Program-made: the position numbers and the translations under genes
The notes under the pieces: generated by a model
Told to the model about the DNA's origin: nothing
Database searches by the model: none
Seen by the model: the letters and a program-made list of their open reading frames with translations, nothing else
Assembly (NCBI RefSeq): GCF_016889705.1
Contig: NZ_CP069526.1
Location: 5,332,001 to 5,396,000, forward strand
DNA length: 64,000 nt
From: Amycolatopsis sp. FDAARGOS 1241
GTDB lineage: Bacteria > Actinomycetota > Actinomycetes > Mycobacteriales > Pseudonocardiaceae
Reading direction: 5' to 3'
Shown: positions 51,789 through 61,193 of the stretch, piece by piece
Layout of the letters: every line of letters begins with the position of its first letter
Numbering within the stretch: the first letter of the stretch is position 1

Positions 51789-52406
51789 ATGGCCGTGTTC
51801 GGAGTGAAGTGTGTGGGGTGCAACAGGCGGTTCAACCGCGCGCGCCGCAATCGTGCTCGGTACAGGTGTCGCGTATGCGGCATGGAGGTGAAGGATTTCG
51901 ACGCGACACAAGCCACGTCGAAGCGGCTTCACCAGGCAGTGCGTGCGTGGGTCGCGGCAGCTCCGATGCGCCCGGAAACGCAGCGCGATCCGGGATCTCC
52001 ACGGCGCCAGGGCGAGACCGACACTGTCGTCCCCCTGGACGACGTCGTCGACACGTTCGGCAAGGCCGTCGGCGCGGTGGCGGCGAACGGACCGAGCGCG
52101 AGCTGGCTAAAGGCCGGCGTGCCGGATCCCATCGGCAGATTCAACTACGTCAGCATGCGGTTCCTCCCCCGCAATCCGCACCGGCTTGCGGGTCCGACCT
52201 TGCCGAAGGGCTACGCGGACGTGCTCTTGCGCGAACGGGTCTACTACCCGGCTCCGGGGTCGGAGGGTCTGTTCAACTTCTACATCGGCAGCGTGTTCCG
52301 GCACCCCGAGGGCGATGTCCTCGTGCGGTGGTACGAGATCGACGTCTGGCCCCCGGGCTGGGTCCACTTCGGCCGTCCGCTGGGCGATCGACGCTGCAAC
52401 GCCTGA
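51789..52406 (+). CDS. Zinc-ribbon hypothetical protein
   Basis: 205 residues. The N-terminus has a ribbon with C-x-x-C pairs (FGVKCVGCNRRFNRARRN, YRCRVCGMEVKDFD). The middle is Pro/Gly-rich. The C-terminal half has NYVSMRFLPRNPHRLAGPTL, GLFNFYIGSVFRHPEGDVLV and RWYEIDVWPPGWVHFGRPLG. Unknown family. The start could also be the codon 6 bp upstream. Confidence 0.55.
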   Translation: MAVFGVKCVGCNRRFNRARRNRARYRCRVCGMEVKDFDATQATSKRLHQAVRAWVAAAPMRPETQRDPGSPRRQGETDTVVPLDDVVDTFGKAVGAVAANGPSASWLKAGVPDPIGRFNYVSMRFLPRNPHRLAGPTLPKGYADVLLRERVYYPAPGSEGLFNFYIGSVFRHPEGDVLVRWYEIDVWPPGWVHFGRPLGDRRCNA

Positions 52407-52593
52407 CAGCGACGCCATCCCATCTGGTGGCCGGGAAGTCCTGACGTTCACGGCAGCGTGAACAAATACGCGGTATCCAGGCCGCGCTGTCGCGGGCAGC
52501 TGCATCGTGATCGCGAGCTCGGGGACCTGGACGGGTCGCCGCTCCCCCACTGCCCAGGTGGATACGCCGTATCCACTCGGCGGTCCGGCGGGT

Positions 52594-52830
52594 TCAGTCG
52601 GTGCTGTCAGCCTGCTGCTTGAGCGCCTCAAGGCGCGCGGCCAGGGCCTCGGCGTGCTGCTTGGCCAGCTTCCGGGTGACCTCGCCGGCCTGATCAGCCG
52701 CCGCCTCCAGCGGCGCCGACACGGCGACGTGGCGCGGGGTCTCGTCCCCGATCGCCTGGTGGACCTTGTCGAGGGCTCCGTCGAAGCGCGTGTACGCGGC
52801 CTCGGAGCAGTAGATGGACGCGCGCTTCAT
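52594..52830 (-). CDS. Small coiled-coil hypothetical protein
   Basis: 78 residues (MKRASIYCSEAAYTRFDGAL). The C-terminal half is a likely coiled coil (KLAKQHAEALAARLEALKQQ). Family unknown. Confidence 0.5.
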   Translation of the reverse strand: MKRASIYCSEAAYTRFDGALDKVHQAIGDETPRHVAVSAPLEAAADQAGEVTRKLAKQHAEALAARLEALKQQADSTD

Positions 52831-52878
52831 GCCGGGGGCGTCCGGGCGGGTGTTCTTGCTCCTGGGCTTGCGCGCCGA

Positions 52879-53242
52879 TTACGCGGTGAGCCATCGTGCG
52901 GAGTGCCCGCGGCTGGCCAGCTGAGCGTTGACGCCGGCCTGTAGGTGGCCGGTGTCGGCGTTGGTCAGCTCGCCCTCGATGGCGTAGTTGCCCGGGGGGA
53001 GTCCCAGGGCCTTGACCTGCTTGGCGGTGGGTTCGATTCGCGCGAGGGGCGGTAGTTGGTCCTCGACGGCGTCGATTTCCTCGGCGATGGTGGGCAGGAC
53101 CAGCAGTGGCGGGCCTGTGGGCCCAGCGGGTCCGCATGGCCTCGGGGGCCAGTCCTTCGGCGTAGGGCTCGGTGTCGAGCTCCTGGGCCCAGGCGCGCAG
53201 CAGTTCGAGCTCCGCACCGTGTCGGCTGTGGGGAAACGCCAT
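52879..53242 (-). pseudogene. Hypothetical protein with a frameshift
   Basis: ATG 53242 begins MAFPHSRHGAELELLRAWAQ, LDTEPYAEGLAPEAMRTRWA. A one-base shift near 53115 then moves it to LLVLPTIAEEIDAVEDQLPP, VKALGLPPGNYAIEGELTNA and GVNAQLASRGHSARWLTA, ending at 52879. A trace of the same C-terminus (GPGVNAQLPVGCS) occurs near 58.0-58.1 kb on the minus strand. Confidence 0.55.
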
Positions 53243-53478
53243 GGTCAGACAGTCGCGGCCGACGGCCGCGGCGTAACAGTCGATCCGTCGCGAGGACCAG
53301 CTGGTGGTGCTCGCGGTAGTCATCAGCAGTCGCGCCGCTCGCGATCGGAGGCTGCAGATGACCGGGGACGGAAGGACGCGGTTCGACCACCGTTGGTTCA
53401 CCCCGACCGAAGAGTCTTTTCCGGTCTCGCCTCACGCTGCCGGGGGTGGGCCGTCAGGGTTCGGTGCGCAGGCGGTGG

Positions 53479-53990
53479 CTACTGGCCGTCGAGGGCCGGG
53501 CTATCGGCGGCGCGAGCGGATGCCCGTGCGGGCTCAGCGGGCCAGGGCGAGCAGTTCGTCACTGACGCCGGACCGCCATAGGTCAGGCGCGCGATGGCTA
53601 CCATCGGGGCGATCACCTGACTCCACGCGTACAGCCGGTCTCCGTCTAGGCCGCACGCGATCGCCACACGCTGGCATCGGGACTCAACCCCCTCCTGTCC
53701 GGCGCCGGCCACCACGTAGTCGACGGCGTGGAAGCATGGATCGCCGATGCACGCCTTCGGGTCGATCGCGACCAGGCCGCGCGACGGGCCGCCGTCCAAG
53801 ACGTTGCCGAGGTGCAGGTCGCCGTGCAGCAATACCTGTCTGGCCTGCGTGTCCAGCAACGTCTCGCAGCGTCGTATCGCTCGCTGCCACGTGGCTGAGT
53901 CGATCCGTGCGCCGATGACTGGTTCGGACATTCTCCGGCCGATCCGAACGAAGGCTTCCTCGCATCGACCGCGCAGTTGCAGTGGCCAAT
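53479..53990 (-). pseudogene. Aminoglycoside/hydroxyurea kinase-type phosphotransferase, C-terminal part
   Basis: The minus strand encodes TLLDTQARQVLLHGDLHLGN, VLDGGPSRGLVAIDPKACIG, DPCFHAVDYVVAGAGQEGVE. The Brenner motif HGDLHLGN and the metal-binding IDPK (DFG equivalent) are intact. The N-lobe is missing; upstream sequence belongs to a different protein (SRPBCC fold). The family includes streptomycin 6-kinases. As a fragment it is unlikely to confer resistance. Confidence 0.75.
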
Positions 53991-54221
53991 GCGGCGGACC
54001 TCGACGATATCGGAATCCGCGGTCGCCTTGCCCAGTGCGCCCGAGGCGTCGGGATAGGTCACCACCATCCGGTATGAGCCGCCCGGCCGGGCCTTGAATC
54101 GCTCGAACCTGCCGGTCATCTCGCCAGGCGTCCCCAAGAGCTCCCCGAGATCGACAAGAGCGGTCCAGACCCGCGCGGATGCTGCGGCGATCACCCGCGC
54201 TCCCCTGTCCGTACGTGGCAT
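53991..54221 (-). pseudogene. SRPBCC/AHSA1-domain protein, N-terminal fragment
   Basis: From ATG 54221: MPRTDRGARVIAAASARVWT, ALVDLGELLGTPGEMTGRFE, RFKARPGGSYRMVVTYPD. This is the start of a START-like AHSA1 fold (A..V..ALVD...M.G....F..RPGG.YRM). It breaks into the kinase fragment near 53990, forming a chimera. Confidence 0.6.
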
Positions 54222-54384
54222 GACGCGATCCTAGTGCCGTTCCATGGTCGCGTTGACTGGCGCGCGCGAGATCGGAGAACACGACCATGTCCAGGTGGCG
54301 GCGTGCGAGCATGCCCGGCTTGCCCTTGTGCCACACGGCAGGCTTTCACGAAGCCGGTGGTGCGGAGCAGCCCTGCCCTGACTG

Positions 54385-54480
54385 GTCGTTCCCACATCCA
54401 GCCAGGGCAGCCCACTGATCACCGCGTCGACGGGCTCAGTGCTGGGGAGCAGCGTGTTCAAGTCGGCTGACCGGACGTCA
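54385..54480 (-). pseudogene. Methyltransferase fragment
   Basis: The minus strand reads DVRSADLNTLLPSTEPVDAV, ISGLPWLDV, like the motif IV region of phospholipid N-methyltransferase/KsgA-type enzymes (VDAV-SGLP). Only about 30 residues. Confidence 0.3.
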
Positions 54481-55242
54481 ATCCTTCGTCGCGAACGGAT
54501 CCGGCACCACGGGATCGCCGGCGTTGTTCCAGTAGTTCTCCAACACGAAGCCATACTCTGAGAGGTTCTGCTTGAACGGCTCGAGCATCGCGTTCGCGTA
54601 CCGGTTCTTCCAGTCCTCCTGCAGTTCGCAGGCCAGGGCGAACGTCGTGACCGGCTCTGCGCCCGCGCGCGTCATACGCGCCAGCGCGGCGTCGGCTTCG
54701 TACTTGTTCCAGGCACCGGCCGCATCGATGACCGGGAAAACCTGGTAGCCGTCATTGAGCAACGACAGGGTGGGGAACATCGTGCACGTCCCGATGGTCA
54801 CCCCGGCGAGGATGACGTGCCGCCGGCCGGTCTCCTCGACGATCCGCTCGAAGGCCGCGCGGAAGGTGGGGTCCTCGTAGGCGTTGATGATGCCCGTGCG
54901 GCGGATGATCGCGACGTCGGGGAACAGCGCCTTGATCTCCGGCAGGGTGTCGCCGTTCTGCCACTGGGCGTTCGACGACGTGATCAGCACGGGCAGCTCC
55001 AGCGCCTTCGCGACGCCGGCCAGACCGACCACGTTGCTCTTGAACTCGGCAGCCGTGGTGGTATCGCGCGTGCTGGCCATCAGCCCAATCTGGTGGTCGA
55101 TGAGCAGTACGACACTGTTGTCGATCGTCGGCTTATCGTGGCCGAACCGACCGGCCGCACGCGCTTCCCCAACCGGCACCTTGTCGGGAAGCGGCGTGTC
55201 AGTGATCGGGCTGACGAGGTCGGGAACTCTCGCTGAAGTCAT
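54478..55242 (-). CDS. Isochorismatase-family cysteine hydrolase
   Basis: 254 residues. Catalytic Asp in SVVLLIDHQIGLMAST, Lys region in ALFPDVAIIRRTGIINAYED, and nucleophile Cys in VILAGVTIGTCTMFPTLSLL. The family hydrolyses amides, vinyl ethers or N-carbamoyl groups. GAGGAGG precedes the ATG at 55242. It is 64 bp downstream of ridA in the same direction. A second family member (60.45-61.11 kb) is more than 200 residues long and in the neighbouring divergent operon. Confidence 0.9.
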   Translation of the reverse strand: MTSARVPDLVSPITDTPLPDKVPVGEARAAGRFGHDKPTIDNSVVLLIDHQIGLMASTRDTTTAAEFKSNVVGLAGVAKALELPVLITSSNAQWQNGDTLPEIKALFPDVAIIRRTGIINAYEDPTFRAAFERIVEETGRRHVILAGVTIGTCTMFPTLSLLNDGYQVFPVIDAAGAWNKYEADAALARMTRAGAEPVTTFALACELQEDWKNRYANAMLEPFKQNLSEYGFVLENYWNNAGDPVVPDPFATKD

Positions 55243-55306
55243 CGGAAACGTCCTCCTCGGGGTGAAGTACCAGATTCAGGTATCGCCTCGGCCGGCGCGT
55301 GAAGCA

Positions 55307-55747
55307 TCATCCAACCCGGGCGTGGAACGAGATCTCGATGAGCTGCTGAGGAAATGCAAGCCGCGTGACCCCGATCAGATTGCTCGCGACCTGCGGATCT
55401 TCCCTTCCGTAGGCGGCCTTGCGCACGCTACCCGCCACCGCGAACGCCGCATCGACGTCGAGCACGTACAGCACCTCTTCGACCACGTCGTCGAGTGAAG
55501 CTCCGAACCGTCGCAGCAGTTCGGCGGCGTTGACATAAGCCCGCCGCATCTGCGCCTCCATGTTGGAGAAGTCCGTGACCTTGTTGTTCTCATCTACGGG
55601 TGCCGGCGCGACGAGTTCACTGCCGTCGTGAGCAAGCTGACCGGCAAGGTAGATGGTGTCGCCCCGGCGGATGGCCTGCACGTACCCGTAACTACCCTCC
55701 CACGGAACTCCGAAATTCTCCACACGTGAAAAATCATCGCTCGACAC
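55307..55747 (-). CDS. RidA/YjgF-family protein
   Basis: 146 residues. Start YGYVQAIRRGDTIYLAGQLA, then NMEAQMRRAYVNAAELLRRF, LDDVVEEVLYVLDVDAA and LAFPQQLIEISFHARVG. RidA proteins hydrolyse reactive imines/enamines or act in degradative steps. The conserved Arg of classical RidA before the final glutamate segment is not obvious (…GVTRLAFPQQLIEI fits the R-x-x-L-P..LIEI pattern). GTG 55747 is chosen because GGAGAAAGT precedes it. Confidence 0.88.
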   Translation of the reverse strand: MSSDDFSRVENFGVPWEGSYGYVQAIRRGDTIYLAGQLAHDGSELVAPAPVDENNKVTDFSNMEAQMRRAYVNAAELLRRFGASLDDVVEEVLYVLDVDAAFAVAGSVRKAAYGREDPQVASNLIGVTRLAFPQQLIEISFHARVG

Positions 55748-56039
55748 ACTTTCTCCATTCCCGTTGAGACAGGTGACAGCTTGCCGGCACAGAAATCCAT
55801 CGTGCCGGGGTCACAAACCACAGAACTTGAAGGATCTTAGATGATGTAACGTATCGATCGCCACGAGCTGGGCCCATAGCGCAGTTCTGGTGCCCTTTTG
55901 ACCGTCCACATTGCGCGCTTGCCACCGAACGACCAGTGCTCCACGAGCTTCTGGAGGGAGGTCTTAGCCAAGGCATCGACCACCCCAGCGATCACCACAG
56001 ATTCAGCGGTCAGCCGGTTCGCGTTGCGGAGAGACACCC
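55748..56039. other. Gap between ridA and an IS5 remnant
   Basis: The minus strand at 55841-56030 contains RLTAESVVIAGVVDALAKTS, LQKLVEHWSFGGKRAMWTVK, ending in a stop; protein-like but unrecognised and without a start. Confidence 0.35.
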
Positions 56040-56249
56040 GCTGGTCGGCACGTACACGATCGCGGTGAACACCCGCACGAGCGTCCAGCGGGGCCGTGCC
56101 GGCCACCGCCCTGCCGACGCGACTCAAACGCCGGGATCACAGGCTCAACCAGGACCCACAGCTCATCCGGCACCAACCGCAACGACAACCGATCAACCAC
56201 AGACAAGACCATCGCGCACGAGCGACCGATCGCCACGTAAGACACGCTC
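56040..56249 (-). mobile_element. IS5-type remnant with one terminal repeat
   Basis: The minus strand encodes VDRLSLRLVPDELWVLVEPV, the transposase N-terminus, closely resembling the intact element at 15.43-16.30 kb (VPDDLWALVEPLVPP). The right end (AAGACACGCTC at 56249) matches that element's terminal repeat. The rest is deleted. Confidence 0.7.
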
Positions 56250-56746
56250 TTAGGACCAGACGTAGTCGGCGACGTCGGTGACACACAGGACCAGCTTGGC
56301 GAGCAGGGGTCGGATCGGTGCAGCAATGTTGCACCCAATGAGGCGAACGACACAATTGCCACCATATGGAGCAATAGTCGGTACTCCCTCCAGGGGAGAA
56401 TTTTACGCATGCTGGTCCAATAGATTTACCTTTTGCCTTTCTGGGCATTGACACAAGTGTTTGAATGTTCATAGAATTTTTGCCATGAAGCACGCCGACG
56501 TCGAGGTGCGACCACGTCGGCGGATTTCGCACCGCCGCCAGATTTTGGTTGCGAACGGCGATATTTGATGGTTTTATCGTATCATCTGATGTGTTTGTCA
56601 AAAGCGATGAAGTATCGGCTTTTCATTCATATTTCGTATCCTTTTTGGGTCTCGACTTCCAGCTTTTATCGCCACTTGAGGGTTGCGGAGAACCGAGACA
56701 CGCGCCTTCGTAAACTTCCATGCCGGTCCCCTGCAAAGGACGTACT
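56250..56746. other. AT-rich leader of the metallo-hydrolase operon
   Basis: About 500 bp with the lowest GC in the window, especially 56.40-56.70 kb. No gene. Probably carries the promoter of the Tat-exported MBL-fold gene. I see no confident operator. Confidence 0.45.
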
Positions 56747-57838
56747 ATGACAACGAAGTCCGAATCTTCCGAATCCACCAGTCGCAGAGCGCTGTTGAAA
56801 ACGGTGGCTACTTCCGCCGTCGTACCCGTGGCGGCGGGGCTGTTTGGCACCACGCTGTCGGGCTCGGCCAGTGCCGCCGAGTCCGACGCGCTGCCGGAGT
56901 TCGCACCGGTTCCCGCCGCCTCGGCCGGGCCTGCGCTGAACGCGGACGGCTACTACGTCGGCCGGATCGAAGGAAATCTCCACTGGGTGACCGATTCGTT
57001 TTACCAGGCTATGTTCTTGACCACCTCTGAAGGAGTCGTGCTCGTCGACGCTCCACCCACGATCGGGCACAACCTCTTGCGGGCTATCGACGACGTCACC
57101 AAAGCCAACGGTATGCCCAACAAGGTCACGCACCTGATCTACTCCCACTCCCACGCCGATCACATCGGCGCCGCGGCGATTCTGGGCTCAGACGTCGTGC
57201 GCATCGGGCACACGGAGACCCGCCGGCTGCTTCGCGCCGACGCGGACCCCAACCGGCCGGCCCCGACGGAAACGTTCGACGACAGCTACGTGCTCAAGGT
57301 CGGAGGCGAACGGCTGGAGCTCACGTACCACGGCCCGAATCACTCACCCGACAATATCTTCATCCACGCACCCGCCCACCGGACCCTGATGGTCGTGGAC
57401 GTGATCTTCCCCGGCTGGGTGCCGTTCAAGAGCCTCGCCGTGTCCCAGGACATCCCCGCCTGGGTGAAAGCACACGACATCGCCCTGGAGTACCCGTGGC
57501 AGACTCTGGTCGGCGGGCACCTCGGACGCCTCGGTACCCGTGCCGACGGCTACCTCCAGAAGCAGTACCTCGCCGACCTCGATGCAGCGGTCCGCGACGC
57601 CTCGGCGAGCGTCGACCCCACGCCCTACTTCCAGAAATACGGGCCGAGCGGCAACGCGTGGGCGATCTTCAAGACCTACCTCGACGCCGTCTCCCGCCAG
57701 GCCGCCGAGCCAGTGATCGCCAAGTACACCGGCACGCTGGCCGCCGCCGACGTCTTCACCCTGGACAACGCCTTCACGTTGCTGGAGTCCCACCGGATCG
57801 ACAGCGATCTCCTCGGCCCCTTCGGTGTTCACCCGTGA
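56747..57838 (+). CDS. Tat-exported metallo-beta-lactamase-fold hydrolase
   Basis: 363 residues. Twin-arginine signal (STSRRALLKTVATSAVVPVA, cleavage near SASA-A). MBL motif 1 is HLIYSHSHADHIGAAAILGS; the downstream His and Asp lie in YHGPNHSPDNIFIH and LMVVDVIFPGW, and the final His is possibly in LVGGHLGRLG. AAAGGA is 6 bp before the ATG at 56747. Expected extracytoplasmic, binuclear Zn. Substrate unknown (lactone, ester or beta-lactam-like). It lies upstream of the amidohydrolase gene in the same direction. Confidence 0.88.
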   Translation: MTTKSESSESTSRRALLKTVATSAVVPVAAGLFGTTLSGSASAAESDALPEFAPVPAASAGPALNADGYYVGRIEGNLHWVTDSFYQAMFLTTSEGVVLVDAPPTIGHNLLRAIDDVTKANGMPNKVTHLIYSHSHADHIGAAAILGSDVVRIGHTETRRLLRADADPNRPAPTETFDDSYVLKVGGERLELTYHGPNHSPDNIFIHAPAHRTLMVVDVIFPGWVPFKSLAVSQDIPAWVKAHDIALEYPWQTLVGGHLGRLGTRADGYLQKQYLADLDAAVRDASASVDPTPYFQKYGPSGNAWAIFKTYLDAVSRQAAEPVIAKYTGTLAAADVFTLDNAFTLLESHRIDSDLLGPFGVHP

Positions 57839-58453
57839 CGGCGATCGCGCTGGAGTCCGCCAAGTCGACGTCGTGGTGCTCGGTGCAGTAGCGACGGGCC
57901 GCAGTGCCGGCACCGGGAGATCGGGGCAGGCTGCAACCGACTGGCTCCGGCCCCGGCAACAGCTGGACCGACGCAGACGAGTCCCGGCAGCTAGTCGCGA
58001 GCTGCTGGGAGGCGCGGCGCCGAGTGTGTTGCTTCGGGAATCGCCGTGGAGCACCCGACTGGCAACTGAGCGTTGACGCCCGGGCCTACAGGCCCAATGC
58101 AATCAGGGTTTCGCCGACCTCTCGAGGAGCGGGCACTCAAACCGGCGAGTTCGCACAGATGCGATTCGCCGTACTCAACGTCGGCGCTCAAGGCGCGCGG
58201 CCGCGTCGAGCATGGGTGGTCGAGCGGTTTGCCAACCTTCGGCAAGGTCCTGGGAAAATTCGCCTACCCCACCATGTGGTACAAACCTCCCAGATTTTGG
58301 GAAATGAGCTTCGCGTAAGACGGTTTAAGCAGATGAATCGGACATGTTCACCGCACCACGACCTTGGCCGCCTCTCTCGCGCAGGACAGCGAGCGGCGTG
58401 GCCGAGATGTGGTCCTTCTTCCACTCACGGTTCGTTGGTTGGAGATAAGTTTC
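57839..58453. other. Intergenic region with a gene trace
   Basis: About 615 bp. The minus strand near 58.0-58.1 kb carries a trace of the 52.9-kb hypothetical C-terminus (GPGVNAQLPVGC). The region up to 58440 probably holds the amidohydrolase promoter; CCCA-N5-TGGG lies near 58290. Confidence 0.4.
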
Positions 58454-60346
58454 ATGAACGCGATGCCGGTTGGTGGTTTGACGGCGCTTGATGGCGTCGA
58501 AGAGCCAGCCGATTTAATTGTTCGCAACGGAAAGGTGTTCACCGGCGATGCCGGTCGGCCGCAGGCGCGCGCCGTGGCGATACGCGACGGCAAGGTGGTG
58601 GCCGTGGGCGACGACGCCGATGTGGCCGCCCTCGTCGGCCGCAGGACGAAAGTGGTTGACGCTGTGGGACGCCGGGTGATCCCAGGGTTGAACGACTCGC
58701 ACGTGCACGTGATCCGAGGCGGGCTCAGCTACGTTCTCGAACTGCGCTGGGACGGGGTCCCCTCGTTGCACCAGGCGTTGGGAATGTTGCGCGAGCAGGC
58801 GGCCCGTACGCCGAAGGGCCAGTGGGTCAGGGTGGTCGGTGGCTGGACCGGTGAGCAGTTCGCCGAGCGGCGGCTGCCGACCGTGGCGGAGTTGAACGCC
58901 GCGGCCCCGGATACGCCGGTGTTCGTCCTCCACCTGTATCAGTCGGCGATCTTGAACCGGGCGGCGCTGCAGGCGGCCGGATTTACCAGAGACACGCCCG
59001 ATCCCAAGGGCGGTCAGATCGTCCGCGGGCGGGATGGTGAGCCGACCGGGATGCTGCTTGCGGCGCCGAGTGCCCTCATCCTGTACTCGACGTTGGCCAA
59101 GGCACCGACGTTGCAGGGAGAGGACAAGAAGACCTCGACCAAGCACTTCCTGCGCGAGCTCAACAGGTTCGGCCTGACCTCCGCGGTCGACGCGGCCGGG
59201 GGCTTCCAGAACTTCCCGGACAACTACGACACAGTGATCGAGCTGGCCAAGCAGAAGGCTCTCACCGTCCGGATCGCCTACCACCTTTTCCCGCAGACTC
59301 CGGGGCAGGAGATCGACGACCTCCGGCGCTGGATCGGCATGGTCCGGCCCGGTGAGGGAGACGAGTGGTTGCGGCTCAACGGCGCCGGCGAGAACCTCAC
59401 CTGGTCCGCCGCGGATTTCGAGAACTTCAGCGAGCCACGGCCGGAACTCGTCGCCCGCTACGAGGACGAGTTCGAGAAGGCCGTACGGCTGCTGCTCGAG
59501 AACGGCTGGGGCTTCCGCCTGCACGCCACCTACGACGAGACCATCCGGCGTGATCTGGCGGTGTTCGAGAAGCTGGCGGCCGAAGGTCTGTTCCCCGCCG
59601 GGAACCGGTGGTTGTTCGACCACGCCGAAACGGTGTCGGCCGACAGCCTCGACCGCATCGCGACGCTGGGCGGCGCAGTTTCGATTCAAAACCGGATGTC
59701 GTTCCAGGGCAAGGCCTTCGTCGATCGCTACGGCCTCGCCGCGGCCGCGGAGGCACCACCGATCCGCGCGATGCTCGAGCGGGGGCTCGTGGTCGGAGCG
59801 GGCACTGACGCTACGCGCGTGTCCTCCTACAACCCGTGGGTAGCGCTGCACTGGTTGGTCAGCGGGCGCATCGTCGGGGACCTGACGATCTACCCGCCGG
59901 AGAATCGGGTGAGTCGGGAGACGGCGCTGACCATGTACACCCGCAACGGTGCGAAGCTGACCGGCGAGGACGACGTCAAGGGCGTGCTTGCGCCCGGCTT
60001 CTACGGCGACCTCGCGGTGCTGTCCGATGACTATTTCGCGGTGCCGGTGGCGGACATCCCGCACATCGAGTCCGTGCTGACCGTCGTCGGCGGGCGCATC
60101 GTCTACGCGGCGGACGAATACGAGGGGCTGGACGAAGCCCTCGAGCCGATCAGTCCGGCATGGAGTCCCGTGGCGCATTTCGGCGGCTACCAGGCGACGG
60201 TCAAGCCCAGCATCTCGGGAGCACGGCAGGCGGAACTTCTCGGGCAGGCGGTCGCCGAGTCCAAGCAGCACCGGCAGTGGCGTGCCCAACGCGGACGCGC
60301 ATCCGAAATCCCCGCCGATGTCTTCGACACCGACCTCGTGTGCTGA
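58454..60346 (+). CDS. YtcJ-type amidohydrolase
   Basis: 630 residues, amidohydrolase_3. Start of the composite barrel ADLIVRNGKVFTGDAGRPQA, metal-binding NDSHVHVIRGGLSYVLELRW (H-x-H), HLYQSAILNRAALQAAG, RLHATYDETIRRDLAVFEKL, FDHAETVSADSLDRI, and the catalytic Asp region VGAGTDATRVSSYNPWVALH. GGAGATAAG precedes the ATG at 58454. The family hydrolyses N-acyl or N-formyl groups and hydantoin-like amides; substrate unknown. There is no signal peptide. Confidence 0.9.
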   Translation: MNAMPVGGLTALDGVEEPADLIVRNGKVFTGDAGRPQARAVAIRDGKVVAVGDDADVAALVGRRTKVVDAVGRRVIPGLNDSHVHVIRGGLSYVLELRWDGVPSLHQALGMLREQAARTPKGQWVRVVGGWTGEQFAERRLPTVAELNAAAPDTPVFVLHLYQSAILNRAALQAAGFTRDTPDPKGGQIVRGRDGEPTGMLLAAPSALILYSTLAKAPTLQGEDKKTSTKHFLRELNRFGLTSAVDAAGGFQNFPDNYDTVIELAKQKALTVRIAYHLFPQTPGQEIDDLRRWIGMVRPGEGDEWLRLNGAGENLTWSAADFENFSEPRPELVARYEDEFEKAVRLLLENGWGFRLHATYDETIRRDLAVFEKLAAEGLFPAGNRWLFDHAETVSADSLDRIATLGGAVSIQNRMSFQGKAFVDRYGLAAAAEAPPIRAMLERGLVVGAGTDATRVSSYNPWVALHWLVSGRIVGDLTIYPPENRVSRETALTMYTRNGAKLTGEDDVKGVLAPGFYGDLAVLSDDYFAVPVADIPHIESVLTVVGGRIVYAADEYEGLDEALEPISPAWSPVAHFGGYQATVKPSISGARQAELLGQAVAESKQHRQWRAQRGRASEIPADVFDTDLVC

Positions 60347-60450
60347 AACACGCAAGACTTCCCCGGGCCTCCGGGTGTTCTCGGACGACCCCAGGAAAGC
60401 CGAGGGAGAGCGGCAACTCTCTTCCGTCCCCACTATTAAGGAAAAAGACA

Positions 60451-61113
60451 ATGGTCAACATTGCTGAGGTCAAGCCGGAGCCGAGCCCGGACCTGCTGAC
60501 CCCGGACAACTCGGTGGTGCTGTTCGTCGACCACCAGCCGCAGATGTTCTTCGGAGTCGGCAGTGGTGACCGCGGCACGATCATCAACGCCACGGTCGGT
60601 CTGGCAAAGGCCGCCAAGATCTTCAACGTCCCCGTAGTCCTCACCACCGTGGCCGCCGATGTCTTCTCCGGCCCGATTCTGCCCGAACTGGCAGAGGTGT
60701 TCCCCGACCACAAGGTGATCGACCGCACGACGATGAACCCCTGGGAAGACTCCCAGGTCGTCGAGGCGATCAAGGCCACCGGCCGCACGAAGATCATTCT
60801 CGCCGGGCTGTGGACCGAGGTGTGCGTGGTCCTTCCCGCGCTGTCGGCCTTGGGCCAAGGCTACGAGGTGTACGTCGTCACCGACGCGTCCGGTGGCGTC
60901 AGCCCGCAGGCACACGAGCACGCCATCCAGCGGATGATCAAGGCTGGCGCGGTCCCCGTGACCTGGCTGCAGATCCTGTTGGAACTGCAGCGCGACTGGG
61001 CTCGCACCGAGACCTACGAAGCCGTCACCGGCCTCATCAAGGCCCGCGGCGGCGCCTACGGTCAGGGTCTCGTCTACGCCAACCGGTTCATCGGCGCCAA
61101 CGCCGCCGGCTGA
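60451..61113 (+). CDS. Isochorismatase-family cysteine hydrolase
   Basis: 220 residues. Asp in SVVLFVDHQPQMFFGVG, Lys-region VFPDHKVIDRTTMNPWEDSQ, and nucleophile Cys in IILAGLWTEVCVVLPALSAL. AAGGA precedes the ATG. It resembles the hydrolases annotated YcaC-like. It sits between the amidohydrolase and DoxX genes, 104 bp and 80 bp away respectively, likely one operon. Confidence 0.9.
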   Translation: MVNIAEVKPEPSPDLLTPDNSVVLFVDHQPQMFFGVGSGDRGTIINATVGLAKAAKIFNVPVVLTTVAADVFSGPILPELAEVFPDHKVIDRTTMNPWEDSQVVEAIKATGRTKIILAGLWTEVCVVLPALSALGQGYEVYVVTDASGGVSPQAHEHAIQRMIKAGAVPVTWLQILLELQRDWARTETYEAVTGLIKARGGAYGQGLVYANRFIGANAAG

Positions 61114-61193
61114 ACCAGCCGAACCATCCGAGGCCCGGGGCTGCCGCGCCCCGCACCCCGGTTCCACCCTCACCTTCTCGACAAGGAAAAGTC

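Noticed and set aside
53479..53990. Functional aminoglycoside resistance gene
   Set aside because: The N-lobe is missing; only the C-lobe with HGDLHLGN remains.
58514..60451. 645-codon open frame on the minus strand opposite the amidohydrolase
   Set aside because: Antisense to a gene with clear family motifs; the composition is typical of the mirror frame in high-GC DNA and no domain is visible.
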